Below, one piece after another: positions 1 to 6,575 of a stretch of 7,070 nt of DNA; position 1 is the first letter of the stretch, and each line of letters begins with the position of its first letter. A model generated the notes under the pieces. It was not told the DNA's origin. It searched no databases and saw only the letters and a program-made list of their open reading frames with translations. Source of the stretch: Methanosalsum sp. Lineage in GTDB: Archaea; Halobacteriota; Methanosarcinia; Methanosarcinales; Methanosarcinaceae. The stretch covers positions 1 through 7,070 of the forward strand of contig SKZM01000104.1 in assembly GCA_007127385.1 (NCBI GenBank). Reading direction: 5' to 3'. A program made the translations under genes and the position numbers.

Positions 1-36
1 AAATGATAGGGAATCATCGATGCACCTGAAATGATA
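1..36. repeat. Short direct and inverted repeats upstream of argC
   Basis: AAATGATA occurs at 1-8 and again at 29-36. Between them is ATCAT (13-17), the reverse complement of the ATGAT in the first copy (3-7, five-base spacer), and an 8-base palindrome CATCGATG (15-22). The cluster lies 18 or more bases before the possible TATA box and could be a regulator site for argC, but each element is short and the left edge cuts the context. Nothing coding is recognisable in 1-98. Confidence 0.22.
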
Positions 37-53
37 CCTTCTGTGGTAATAAC

Positions 54-61
54 TTTAATTA
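54..61 (+). promoter_or_regulatory. Possible TATA element for the argC operon
   Basis: The AT-rich octamer TTTAATTA lies about 40 bases before the argC start codon. An archaeal TATA box sits roughly 25 bases before the transcription start, so this one would start transcription near 80-86 and give a short leader carrying the AGAGGA ribosome binding site. The bases just upstream are not a clear purine-rich BRE. This is a weak match in an AT-rich gap, and the real promoter could lie before the window. Confidence 0.3.
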
Positions 62-83
62 CTATTGGATGTGTATTAAAGAT

Positions 84-90
84 TAGAGGA
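84..90 (+). promoter_or_regulatory. Ribosome binding site of argC
   Basis: TAGAGGA lies eight bases before the ATG at 99 and pairs partly with the pyrimidine-rich 3' end of archaeal 16S rRNA. It supports this ATG as the start, and the protein then begins a few residues before the Rossmann glycine motif, as is usual for ArgC. Confidence 0.55.
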
Positions 91-98
91 TATATTAT

Positions 99-1112
99 AT
101 GTTAGATGCAGGAATTATCGGTGGGTCAGGATATACCGGCGGAGAACTTATCCGTCTTTTATGCAACCATCCGGATGTAAATGTCAAAATTGCTACATCA
201 AGGTCATTTAGTGATCGGAAGGTATCAGATGTTCATAAACATCTCAAAGGGTTTACAGACATTCGTTTTCAAAATCTTACACCTCAAAAAGTAAAAAGTG
301 AATGTGATGTCATTTTTGCTGCTGTACCCCACGGAGCATCAATGGATGTTATACCAGAGATTGTGGATGAAAATATAAAGGTAATTGATCTGAGTGCAGA
401 TTATCGCCTGGATACCAAAATATTTGAAAGTGTTTATGGAATGGTACATAAGGATCCCAGAAAAGCAACTTATGGTCTTGTAGAATTGCATCCTGAGGTT
501 GCAGATGAGGACTTTGTTGCAAATCCCGGATGTTATCCAACCGGAGCAATATTGTCTGCAGCTCCACTTGCATCTGAGAAGCTTATTGAGACTGCAATAT
601 TTGACTCTAAGTCAGGAATTACCGGTGCAGGGATTTCTCCATCAAAGACTTCACATTATCCAAACCTGGCGGAAAACATCGTTGCTTATAAATTAACAAC
701 TCACAGACATAAAGCAGAGATTGTTCAGGAATTGGAGAGACTGGATCATAATATCAACAATATTAGTTTTACACCCCATGTTATACCTTCAATAAGGGGA
801 ATACTGACTACATCTCATCTGTTCCTTAAGGAGAATATGGAATACGATGACATCATGTCAATCTATCAACAATTTTACAAAGATAATAAATTTATACGCA
901 TGGTGGAAGATGTACCTTCACTTGGAGGAGTAAGAGGATCAAACTTCTGTGATATTGGATTTGAAGTGGACAGTGAAAACAGACGCCTGGTAGTAATATC
1001 AGCAATTGATAATCTTGTAAAGGGTGCTTCCGGACAGGCAATACAGAATATGAACCTCATGTGTGGCTTTGAAGAAACAACCGGTTTGTGGGTATCCGGG
1101 ATTTCTCCATAA
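99..1112 (+). CDS. argC: N-acetyl-gamma-glutamyl-phosphate reductase ArgC
   Basis: ArgC catalyses the NADPH-dependent reduction of N-acetylglutamyl-5-phosphate to N-acetylglutamate semialdehyde, the third step of the acetylated arginine pathway, in the cytoplasm. The 337-residue product has the usual family length. The N-terminal Rossmann motif GGSGYTGGE is at residues 8-16. The catalytic cysteine is Cys145 in NPGCYPTGA, and the conserved histidine region THRHKAEI is at 201-208, with His204 the likely catalytic base. The C-terminal dimerisation/catalytic part includes DNLVKGASGQAIQNMN (304-319) and ends in the ETTGL element typical of ArgC. The ATG at 99 has a good ribosome binding site. It is the first gene of a co-directional run, and argJ of the same pathway follows two genes later. 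I see no truncation or missing key residue. The assignment is firm. Confidence 0.97.
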   Translation: MLDAGIIGGSGYTGGELIRLLCNHPDVNVKIATSRSFSDRKVSDVHKHLKGFTDIRFQNLTPQKVKSECDVIFAAVPHGASMDVIPEIVDENIKVIDLSADYRLDTKIFESVYGMVHKDPRKATYGLVELHPEVADEDFVANPGCYPTGAILSAAPLASEKLIETAIFDSKSGITGAGISPSKTSHYPNLAENIVAYKLTTHRHKAEIVQELERLDHNINNISFTPHVIPSIRGILTTSHLFLKENMEYDDIMSIYQQFYKDNKFIRMVEDVPSLGGVRGSNFCDIGFEVDSENRRLVVISAIDNLVKGASGQAIQNMNLMCGFEETTGLWVSGISP

Positions 1113-1119
1113 AATCAAA

Positions 1120-1145
1120 TTTATTTTCTCATTGTACACACAATG
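1120..1145 (+). promoter_or_regulatory. Possible promoter with overlapping palindrome before the CBS gene
   Basis: The 76-base gap after argC holds a TATA-like TTTATTTT (1120-1127), preceded by AAA. Directly after it comes a perfect inverted repeat, CATTGT-ACAC-ACAATG (1130-1145), with 6-base arms and a 4-base spacer. In archaea, repressors often bind between the TATA box and the transcription start, which would be near 1146-1150 here, so the palindrome is placed like an operator. This is the largest gap within the gene run. The motif matches no named operator that I know, and a 6-base palindrome can occur by chance. Confidence 0.28.
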
Positions 1146-1178
1146 CTCATATGAATTTGTATTTGTCATGTATTTCGC

Positions 1179-1184
1179 AGGTGG
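1179..1184 (+). promoter_or_regulatory. Ribosome binding site fixing the CBS protein start
   Basis: AGGTGG lies four bases before the ATG at 1189 and matches the archaeal anti-Shine-Dalgarno well. It favours this start over in-frame ATGs further upstream at 1168 and at 1063; the latter lies inside argC. Confidence 0.6.
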
Positions 1185-1188
1185 AATT

Positions 1189-1653
1189 ATGAAAATAAAA
1201 GATGTAATGAACTCAGATGTTATTTATTGTAAACCAGATGATAGAATCAGTGACGTTGCTCAGATGTTGCGGAAAAACGATATCAGTGGGATGCCGGTTG
1301 TAGAAAAGGAAAAGCTGATTGGTTTAATTTCAGAACTTGATCTACTGCAGTTGCTTGAAATCCCTAGACATGATACTTACTGGCTTCCAAGCCCCTTTGA
1401 AGTTATTGAGATACCTATAAGGGAACTGATCAGCTGGGAAGAAGCAAAGCGTATGCTCACTGACATTGGAACAAAACCCGTAAAAGAGATAATGAGAACT
1501 AAAATATATACAATTTCCCCAGAGGATTCAATAGAAGAAGCATCCACAATTATGATAAAGAATAAAATTAACAGATTACCGGTCGTTTCAGAAGGTAAAC
1601 TCGTAGGTATTGTTACAAGAGGAGATATCATAAAGGGTCTTGCAGATGTCTAA
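1189..1653 (+). CDS. Protein of two CBS domains
   Basis: The 154-residue product is made almost entirely of a CBS-domain pair (Bateman module). CBS1 covers about residues 2-55 and ends in GLISELDL; CBS2 covers about 97-152 and ends in GIVTRGDI. Both have the small/hydroxyl residue and aspartate (Ser48/Asp51 and Thr143/Asp146) that usually contact the ribose and phosphate of a bound adenine nucleotide. A 40-residue linker (about 56-96) with the aromatic stretch YWLPSPF separates them. There is no fused catalytic, DNA-binding or membrane segment, so the protein is probably a cytoplasmic nucleotide-sensing regulator acting on a partner. The start at 1189 is chosen because it has AGGTGG upstream and gives the typical MKIKDVM beginning. 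It sits between argC and argJ, 15 bases before argJ, which suggests co-expression with the arginine genes. Ligand and partner are unknown. Confidence 0.9.
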   Translation: MKIKDVMNSDVIYCKPDDRISDVAQMLRKNDISGMPVVEKEKLIGLISELDLLQLLEIPRHDTYWLPSPFEVIEIPIRELISWEEAKRMLTDIGTKPVKEIMRTKIYTISPEDSIEEASTIMIKNKINRLPVVSEGKLVGIVTRGDIIKGLADV

Positions 1654-1668
1654 AAAGAAGGGTTTTGA

Positions 1669-2853
1669 ATGAAAATCATAGATGGAGGAATCTGTGCAGT
1701 AAAAGGTGTCAGAGCTGCAGGAATCAAACAGGGTAAAATGGGAATTGCTGTAATCGATGGTGAAGGAAATGCAGCTGGCGTTTTTACAAAGAATAAGATC
1801 ATTGCTGCACCTCTTGTGATTACAAGAAATAATTTATATAAAACTCAGAAAATTGGAGCTGTCATTGTAAATAGTGGTAATGCCAATGCATTTACCGGGC
1901 AGCAGGGAATGGCAGATGCAAAAGAAATGGCCAGTATTCTGCACCATCATCTAAAATATCCAGAAGAAAACATTGCAGTATCTTCTACAGGAGTTATTGG
2001 CAGAAAGCTGGATATTGAATGGATAAGAGATCATGTAGGCGAGGTTGTGAGATCGCTGGATAGGTCTGCAGAGGCAAGCAGGAATGCAGCAGAGACTATA
2101 ATGACCACTGATACTTTTCACAAAGAGATAGCTGTTGAGATGGAATGTGGGGTTCGTATCGGTGGAATTGCAAAAGGGTCAGGTATGATAGAGCCAAATA
2201 TGGGCACAATGCTTGCATTCATTTATACTGATGCAGATATAGCCTCCGATACCCTTGACATTTGCCTGAAAAAAGCTGTAGATCACAGTTTTAATATGGT
2301 TGTTGTTGATGGGGATACCAGTACCAATGATATGGCACTACTGATCAGCACAGGCCTTTCTTCAATAAAACCTGATATTAATGATTTTCAGGAAGGACTT
2401 GATTTTGTATTAACCGCACTTGCCAAAATGATAGCAAAAGACGGAGAAGGTGCAACCAAGCTCATAGAAGCACATACTCAGGGAGCATCATCCATGGCAG
2501 ATGCAAAACTGGCATCCAAAGCTATAGTAAGGTCAATGCTTGTAAAGTCTGCAATATTTGGTGAGGATCCAAACTGGGGAAGAGTAATATCTGCAATAGG
2601 ATACTCTGGATGTGATGTTGCAGAGAACAAAATATCACTTTCTTTTTCAAATGAAGCAGGAAGCATTGATATTGTCAGAAATGGATATATCATTGGTATG
2701 AAAAAGAAAAACCTTGACATGTTAAAATCAATCATGTCCCAGGATAACATAATTATAACTGCAGACCTTAATATTGGAACAGGAGAAGCAACTGCATGGG
2801 GATGCGACCTTTCCTATGACTATGTTAAGATCAATGCAGAATATACAACATAA
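1669..2853 (+). CDS. argJ: Glutamate N-acetyltransferase / ornithine acetyltransferase ArgJ
   Basis: ArgJ moves the acetyl group from N-acetylornithine to glutamate, releasing ornithine and regenerating acetylglutamate, which makes the pathway cyclic. Some members also make acetylglutamate from acetyl-CoA; the sequence alone does not decide this. The product has 394 residues, about the normal length. It is an Ntn-type enzyme that cleaves itself into two chains. The cleavage motif KGSGMIEPNMGTML (169-182) places the nucleophile at Thr180, after Gly179, where many family members have Ala. The oxyanion-hole residues are Thr107-Gly108 in SSTGVIG. FGEDPNWGR (297-305) and the C-terminal WGCDLSYDYVKINAEYTT (377-394) are family signatures. 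The ATG at 1669 follows the CBS stop by 15 bases, with a modest AGAAGGG ribosome binding site. Confidence 0.97.
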   Translation: MKIIDGGICAVKGVRAAGIKQGKMGIAVIDGEGNAAGVFTKNKIIAAPLVITRNNLYKTQKIGAVIVNSGNANAFTGQQGMADAKEMASILHHHLKYPEENIAVSSTGVIGRKLDIEWIRDHVGEVVRSLDRSAEASRNAAETIMTTDTFHKEIAVEMECGVRIGGIAKGSGMIEPNMGTMLAFIYTDADIASDTLDICLKKAVDHSFNMVVVDGDTSTNDMALLISTGLSSIKPDINDFQEGLDFVLTALAKMIAKDGEGATKLIEAHTQGASSMADAKLASKAIVRSMLVKSAIFGEDPNWGRVISAIGYSGCDVAENKISLSFSNEAGSIDIVRNGYIIGMKKKNLDMLKSIMSQDNIIITADLNIGTGEATAWGCDLSYDYVKINAEYTT

Positions 2854-2876
2854 CCGGTAAATTTGGGAGTGAACAA

Positions 2877-4343
2877 ATGGATATTTCAGAGTGGGAACAA
2901 CAATATAATGATACGTATTTTGAAATGAAAGATGACCTTAAAAAAGTAAGAGGGGTATTTGTTGCATACAATTGCAATATTGATGCAATCCGTCATATCG
3001 ATGAAAATGACATACATAAATTGTTAGAGCTGGTTGATGAAGAAAAGGTTAAAAGCAGATTGATGGAATATCCCCGCCAGATTGATAGTCCCGAAGATTT
3101 TGTTGCACGCCTTATTATCTCAATGCGTGACGGGAAGGCTGCAGAAGTGCCGACCTACACACTTGATATTCACGAATGGCTGAGTGAAAATCTCGGATCC
3201 GATGTGTCCAGAATGGGGGGACAGGCAGGCATTATATCAAATCTTCTGGCAAATATGGAAGTAAGCAATATTATTGCCTACGTACCATGGTTATCAAAAG
3301 AGCAGGCAGAATATTTCGTTGATAGTGAAAATATGCTACATCCGGTAATCGTAGATGGAAAACTTGAACTCCTACATCCAAAAGATGCCTACAGTTCAGA
3401 TAATAAGCCCAAAGTAAACTGGATAATCGAATTTTCAAAAGATATCGATTTTGAATTTAGTGGAGAAAGGATCAGGATTCCAAGAGATAACCGGCTTATT
3501 GTTTCTTCAAGGCCTCCTTGGATCAGGATAGATATGGACCAGGAGATATATGAGCATCTTCAGGAGGTCTACAGAGGCATCGATGGTGCCATACTGGCAG
3601 GCTATCAGATGATAAAAGAAATAGATGAGGATGGGAATACCTATGATCATTATGTAGATAAATCCGTCAAATTGATTAAAAAGCTAAAAGAAGTTAATCC
3701 TTCAATAAGAATCCACGTTGAGTTTACCTCCATACAGAACAGACTTATCCGCAGGGTGATATTAAGGCAGATAGTACAGGAACATGTGCATTCTCTGGGC
3801 CTTGATACCGTAGAGGTTGCAAATGCACTCAATGTTCTTGGATATGAAGAACTTGCATATGCAGTAATCAAAAAGGATGAAAGAGCTATAGATGCTCTTT
3901 ATGAGGGTTCTGTTATTCTGCTCCATGAACTGAAACTTGAACGAGTTCATGTACATTCTCTTGGCTATTACATATGTGTTATTTCAAAAAACAACCCGGT
4001 AACACCTGAAGACCATAAAAAATCTTTACTTTTTTCATCAACAGTAGCTGCTGCCAGAGCCCTTGTAGGTGACATCAGCAAACTGGATGACTGCGATGCT
4101 GGTCTAGATGTCCCTGTATGGGAAAAAGGCTACAATAAATTTGAAACACTTGAAAATCACCTGATACAGAGAGGGATAGGTACCCTTAAAGATCTCGAAG
4201 ATGGGTGTGTATGCACACCAACCCATGATGTGATAATCATCCCAACAAAGGTTGTAGAAAAGCCTGCTGCTACAGTGGGAATTGGTGATACGATCTCTGC
4301 AGCTGCCTTTGTCAGTATGTTATCCAGAATACAAAAAAAATAA
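2877..4343 (+). CDS. ADP-dependent sugar kinase 1 (phosphofructokinase/glucokinase family)
   Basis: This family phosphorylates fructose-6-phosphate or glucose with ADP as donor, giving AMP, in the modified glycolysis of archaea. The 488-residue product is a full-length member of the ribokinase-like fold. Visible motifs are YNCNID (31-36, sugar-binding Asn34/Asp36), RMGGQAGI (112-119), the basic stretch IRIPRDNR (199-206), IHVEF (279-283, the HxE metal motif, His280/Glu282) and TVGIGDT (466-472, GxGD with catalytic Asp471). The NxxE metal motif is DTVE (310-313), Asp instead of Asn. The basic stretch suggests a sugar-phosphate substrate, so fructose-6-phosphate is favoured, and this may be the gene called pfkC in related archaea, but specificity cannot be settled by eye. 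The start has GGGAGTGA four bases upstream. It lies 23 bases after argJ and 24 before a divergent paralogue. Confidence 0.9.
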   Translation: MDISEWEQQYNDTYFEMKDDLKKVRGVFVAYNCNIDAIRHIDENDIHKLLELVDEEKVKSRLMEYPRQIDSPEDFVARLIISMRDGKAAEVPTYTLDIHEWLSENLGSDVSRMGGQAGIISNLLANMEVSNIIAYVPWLSKEQAEYFVDSENMLHPVIVDGKLELLHPKDAYSSDNKPKVNWIIEFSKDIDFEFSGERIRIPRDNRLIVSSRPPWIRIDMDQEIYEHLQEVYRGIDGAILAGYQMIKEIDEDGNTYDHYVDKSVKLIKKLKEVNPSIRIHVEFTSIQNRLIRRVILRQIVQEHVHSLGLDTVEVANALNVLGYEELAYAVIKKDERAIDALYEGSVILLHELKLERVHVHSLGYYICVISKNNPVTPEDHKKSLLFSSTVAAARALVGDISKLDDCDAGLDVPVWEKGYNKFETLENHLIQRGIGTLKDLEDGCVCTPTHDVIIIPTKVVEKPAATVGIGDTISAAAFVSMLSRIQKK

Positions 4344-4367
4344 CTTGACCAGAGTACAGGTTTGATC

Positions 4368-5735
4368 ATGAGAATATTATGTGCCTATAATGTCAATATT
4401 GATTCAGTATACAGAATAAATGGTGATGAAATATCTACTCTCATCAGATCCATGAATCTGGATGAAGAGGACATTCTGAAAAAAGTGGATGATCCGCCTG
4501 GATTGATCAGTTCTGTATCTGATTTTTTTTCCGGGCTCATTGGATGTATGCAGAATGGAGAAGGTGCAGAATGGATTGTGTATAAAGATCCGGTATTTAA
4601 ATTTTTAAAATCTACTTTTTTTGATAGGTCGTCTATCAGAATGGGAGGAAATGCTGGTATTATGGCCAATGTGCTTTCAGAACTGGGAGCTGATGAAGTA
4701 ATTCCAAATGTACTTGCTCCTTCAAAAACACAGCTATCACTTTTTTCCAGAAAATCTATGATCATACCAAAAGAAATATTCAGAAAAGAAGTAGAAAAGA
4801 AAATAGATTCTGCACAGAACAAGCAAATAAATGATAATAGAGAACTTATACATTTTGTATTTGATTTTGATAGAGGAGATCGACTGTCCATTGCCGGAAA
4901 TGAGATAAGAGTTCCACGGGAAAACAGGTTTATTGCGACCTATGATACAGAAAATATCAAGCTTGAGATTGATAGTGGTTTTGAACTCTATGCAATGCGG
5001 CATATACATGAAATCAACGGAGTAGTGGTTTCTGGGTTCCATCTGTTGATGGAAACATATCCAGACAGTACAACATACTCAGACAGGCTTGAAAAGGTGA
5101 TCATGCAAATAAGGTCGTGGAAGAAACTGAACCCAAGGTTAAAGATCCATGCAGAATGTGGTGATTTTTCCAGTAAGGAAATAGCTTATAATGTCTTCTC
5201 ATCTCTTTCCGGTTCGGTGGACAGTATTGGCATGAATGAAGACGAACTATCAATGATCGCAGATATTTACGAAATTCCCTCTAAAAAGATCAAAGATATG
5301 GACAGTAAAGCCATACTTGGAGTTACAGTTAAGATAATGTCCCTTACCAGTCATAAAAAAATAATTATCCATACAAGAGATTTCATTATATCCGTTTTCA
5401 AAAATAATTATTCCAGCCCTGAAGTGGAAATTGAATCAATGGATTTTGGAATAAAAGCAGCAGCTACTTTTGCTGCTACCGGAAAACTTGAAAGTCGAAA
5501 ATTTGTTGAAAGCACAGTGGCCGACCTGAAAGAAAGCAGTTATGGAATATATCAAATGAAAAAAATGGCAGAGCACATTTCAGGCACAATCTATGGCAGG
5601 GGATTGTACGCAATTAAAGATGACTATACAGTATGTATAGTTCCATCTATCCTCACTGAAAAACCTGTATCCACCGTAGGTCTGGGGGATACTGTATCCT
5701 CTGCAACTTTTTTAAGATACCTGGAATTACGGTGA
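4368..5735 (+). CDS. ADP-dependent sugar kinase 2, divergent paralogue
   Basis: This is a second full-length member of the ADP-dependent glucokinase/phosphofructokinase family, 455 residues. It has the same motifs in the same order as its neighbour: YNVNID (7-12), RMGGNAGI (91-98), IRVPRENR (180-187), IHAEC (260-264, HxE), NEDE (290-293, intact NxxE) and TVGLGDT (436-442, catalytic Asp441). All catalytic residues I can check are present, so it is probably active, but outside the motifs it differs strongly from kinase 1 and lacks about 24 N-terminal residues. Substrate is unknown; the kept basic PRENR stretch would fit a sugar phosphate. The ATG at 4368 is preferred over the TTG at 4362 because AGGT lies six bases before it and MRILCAYN runs straight into the first strand. 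Several T-runs fall in its first 380 bases. Confidence 0.87.
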   Translation: MRILCAYNVNIDSVYRINGDEISTLIRSMNLDEEDILKKVDDPPGLISSVSDFFSGLIGCMQNGEGAEWIVYKDPVFKFLKSTFFDRSSIRMGGNAGIMANVLSELGADEVIPNVLAPSKTQLSLFSRKSMIIPKEIFRKEVEKKIDSAQNKQINDNRELIHFVFDFDRGDRLSIAGNEIRVPRENRFIATYDTENIKLEIDSGFELYAMRHIHEINGVVVSGFHLLMETYPDSTTYSDRLEKVIMQIRSWKKLNPRLKIHAECGDFSSKEIAYNVFSSLSGSVDSIGMNEDELSMIADIYEIPSKKIKDMDSKAILGVTVKIMSLTSHKKIIIHTRDFIISVFKNNYSSPEVEIESMDFGIKAAATFAATGKLESRKFVESTVADLKESSYGIYQMKKMAEHISGTIYGRGLYAIKDDYTVCIVPSILTEKPVSTVGLGDTVSSATFLRYLELR

Positions 5736-5736
5736 T
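5731..5736 (+). promoter_or_regulatory. Ribosome binding site overlapping the kinase 2 stop
   Basis: GGTGAT is a classical archaeal Shine-Dalgarno sequence and contains the TGA stop of kinase 2 (5733-5735). It ends four bases before the ATG at 5741. An in-frame GTG at 5732 is part of this same hexamer, so GTG as a start would destroy the site's role; this favours ATG 5741. The overlap suggests that translation of the glycosylase is coupled to kinase 2. Confidence 0.55.
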
Positions 5737-5740
5737 CACA

Positions 5741-6574
5741 ATGCCTGATTTTTTCTGGAAAGATTTTAATCTTGATCATACCCTGGGATGTGGACAGGTT
5801 TTCAGATGGGATAAAAAAGACGATGTATGGACAGGTGTTGCAGGAGGTGAAATTATTCACGCAATACAGCAAAATGATGGTAGTGTTTTAATAGACTCGC
5901 ATCTTCCTGCAGAATTCTTTATCAATTATTTCAGAATTGATGATGATCTTTGTCATATTCTTCAAAAGATCAATAAAGATCCATGCATAAACAAAGCAAT
6001 AAACGATTTTTTTGGATTGCGTCTTATTAGACAGGATCCATGGGAATGTCTCATATCATATATGCTTGCCACCGCTTCCAGCATACCTACAATTAAAAAA
6101 AGGATTTCAAATCTTTGCAGTATGTTTGGAAATGAAATCACAGATGGATATTTCAGTTTTCCGGAACCATCGGATATAGCAAATGCCTGTATATCCGACC
6201 TTCAGGAATGTAAATTGGGGTTTCGTACACAGAGAATAAAGAATGCTGCAGAGATTGTAAACAACGGAAATATAGATCTTGAATCCCTGCAAAAAATGAA
6301 GTATTATGATGCAAGGAAAGAATTGATGTCAATTGAGGGAATAGGGGAAAAAGTCGCAGACTGCATCCTGCTGTTCTCAATGAATAAGCTTGAATCATTC
6401 CCTGTTGATACACATATTAAAAAGATAGTCGAATATATGTATTCTGATAACACACTTTTGCAAAAGGGAAAGAACTGCCACAGAATTGGTGAGTGGGGCA
6501 GGGAATATTTTGGAAATTATTGTGGTTATGCACAGGAATATCTGTACATGCTTAAAAGATCTGGCGATTATTAA
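5741..6574 (+). CDS. OGG1-family 8-oxoguanine DNA glycosylase/AP lyase
   Basis: This enzyme excises oxidised guanine from DNA in base-excision repair and usually also cuts the strand by beta-elimination. The 277-residue product has an N-terminal OGG domain with GQVFRW (18-23; the Gly corresponds to the human OGG1 glycine that reads N7-H of 8-oxoguanine) and an HhH-GPD domain. The helix-hairpin-helix is MSIEGIGEKVADC (196-208), with catalytic Lys204 (human Lys249), and FPVDTH (220-225) holds catalytic Asp223 (human Asp268). LGFR (159-162) keeps the arginine equal to human Arg204. The usual Asn-rich loop after QDPWECLISY is ATASSIP (110-116), so the human Asn149 position is Ala or Ser. No iron-sulphur cysteine cluster is seen. 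It sits 5 bases after kinase 2 and ends the run. Confidence 0.92.
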   Translation: MPDFFWKDFNLDHTLGCGQVFRWDKKDDVWTGVAGGEIIHAIQQNDGSVLIDSHLPAEFFINYFRIDDDLCHILQKINKDPCINKAINDFFGLRLIRQDPWECLISYMLATASSIPTIKKRISNLCSMFGNEITDGYFSFPEPSDIANACISDLQECKLGFRTQRIKNAAEIVNNGNIDLESLQKMKYYDARKELMSIEGIGEKVADCILLFSMNKLESFPVDTHIKKIVEYMYSDNTLLQKGKNCHRIGEWGREYFGNYCGYAQEYLYMLKRSGDY

Positions 6575-6575
6575 T

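Noticed and set aside
2..37. C/D-box guide RNA: ATGATAG, CTGA, ATGATAC
   Set aside because: The boxes match RUGAUGA poorly, the D'-C' spacing is only one base, and no final CTGA follows at a suitable distance.
1063..1188. Extended N-terminus for the CBS protein starting inside argC
   Set aside because: The added 42 residues overlap argC and resemble nothing in the CBS family. The ATG at 1189 has its own ribosome binding site and gives the usual beginning.
4204..4219. Inverted repeat GGTGTG-TATG-CACACC
   Set aside because: It lies inside kinase 1 in a stretch encoding part of GCVCTPTHD. A 6-base stem within coding sequence is expected by chance and has no T-run after it.
4385..4891. Open frame of 168 codons on the - strand inside kinase 2
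   Set aside because: It lies wholly opposite a motif-rich kinase gene, resembles no family I recognise, and has low-complexity Ser/Phe/Ile content typical of an antisense shadow.
6455..6466. Perfect 12-base palindrome CTTTTGCAAAAG
   Set aside because: It is inside the glycosylase gene, is AT-rich, has no partner sites, and has no position relative to a promoter that would suggest a regulator.
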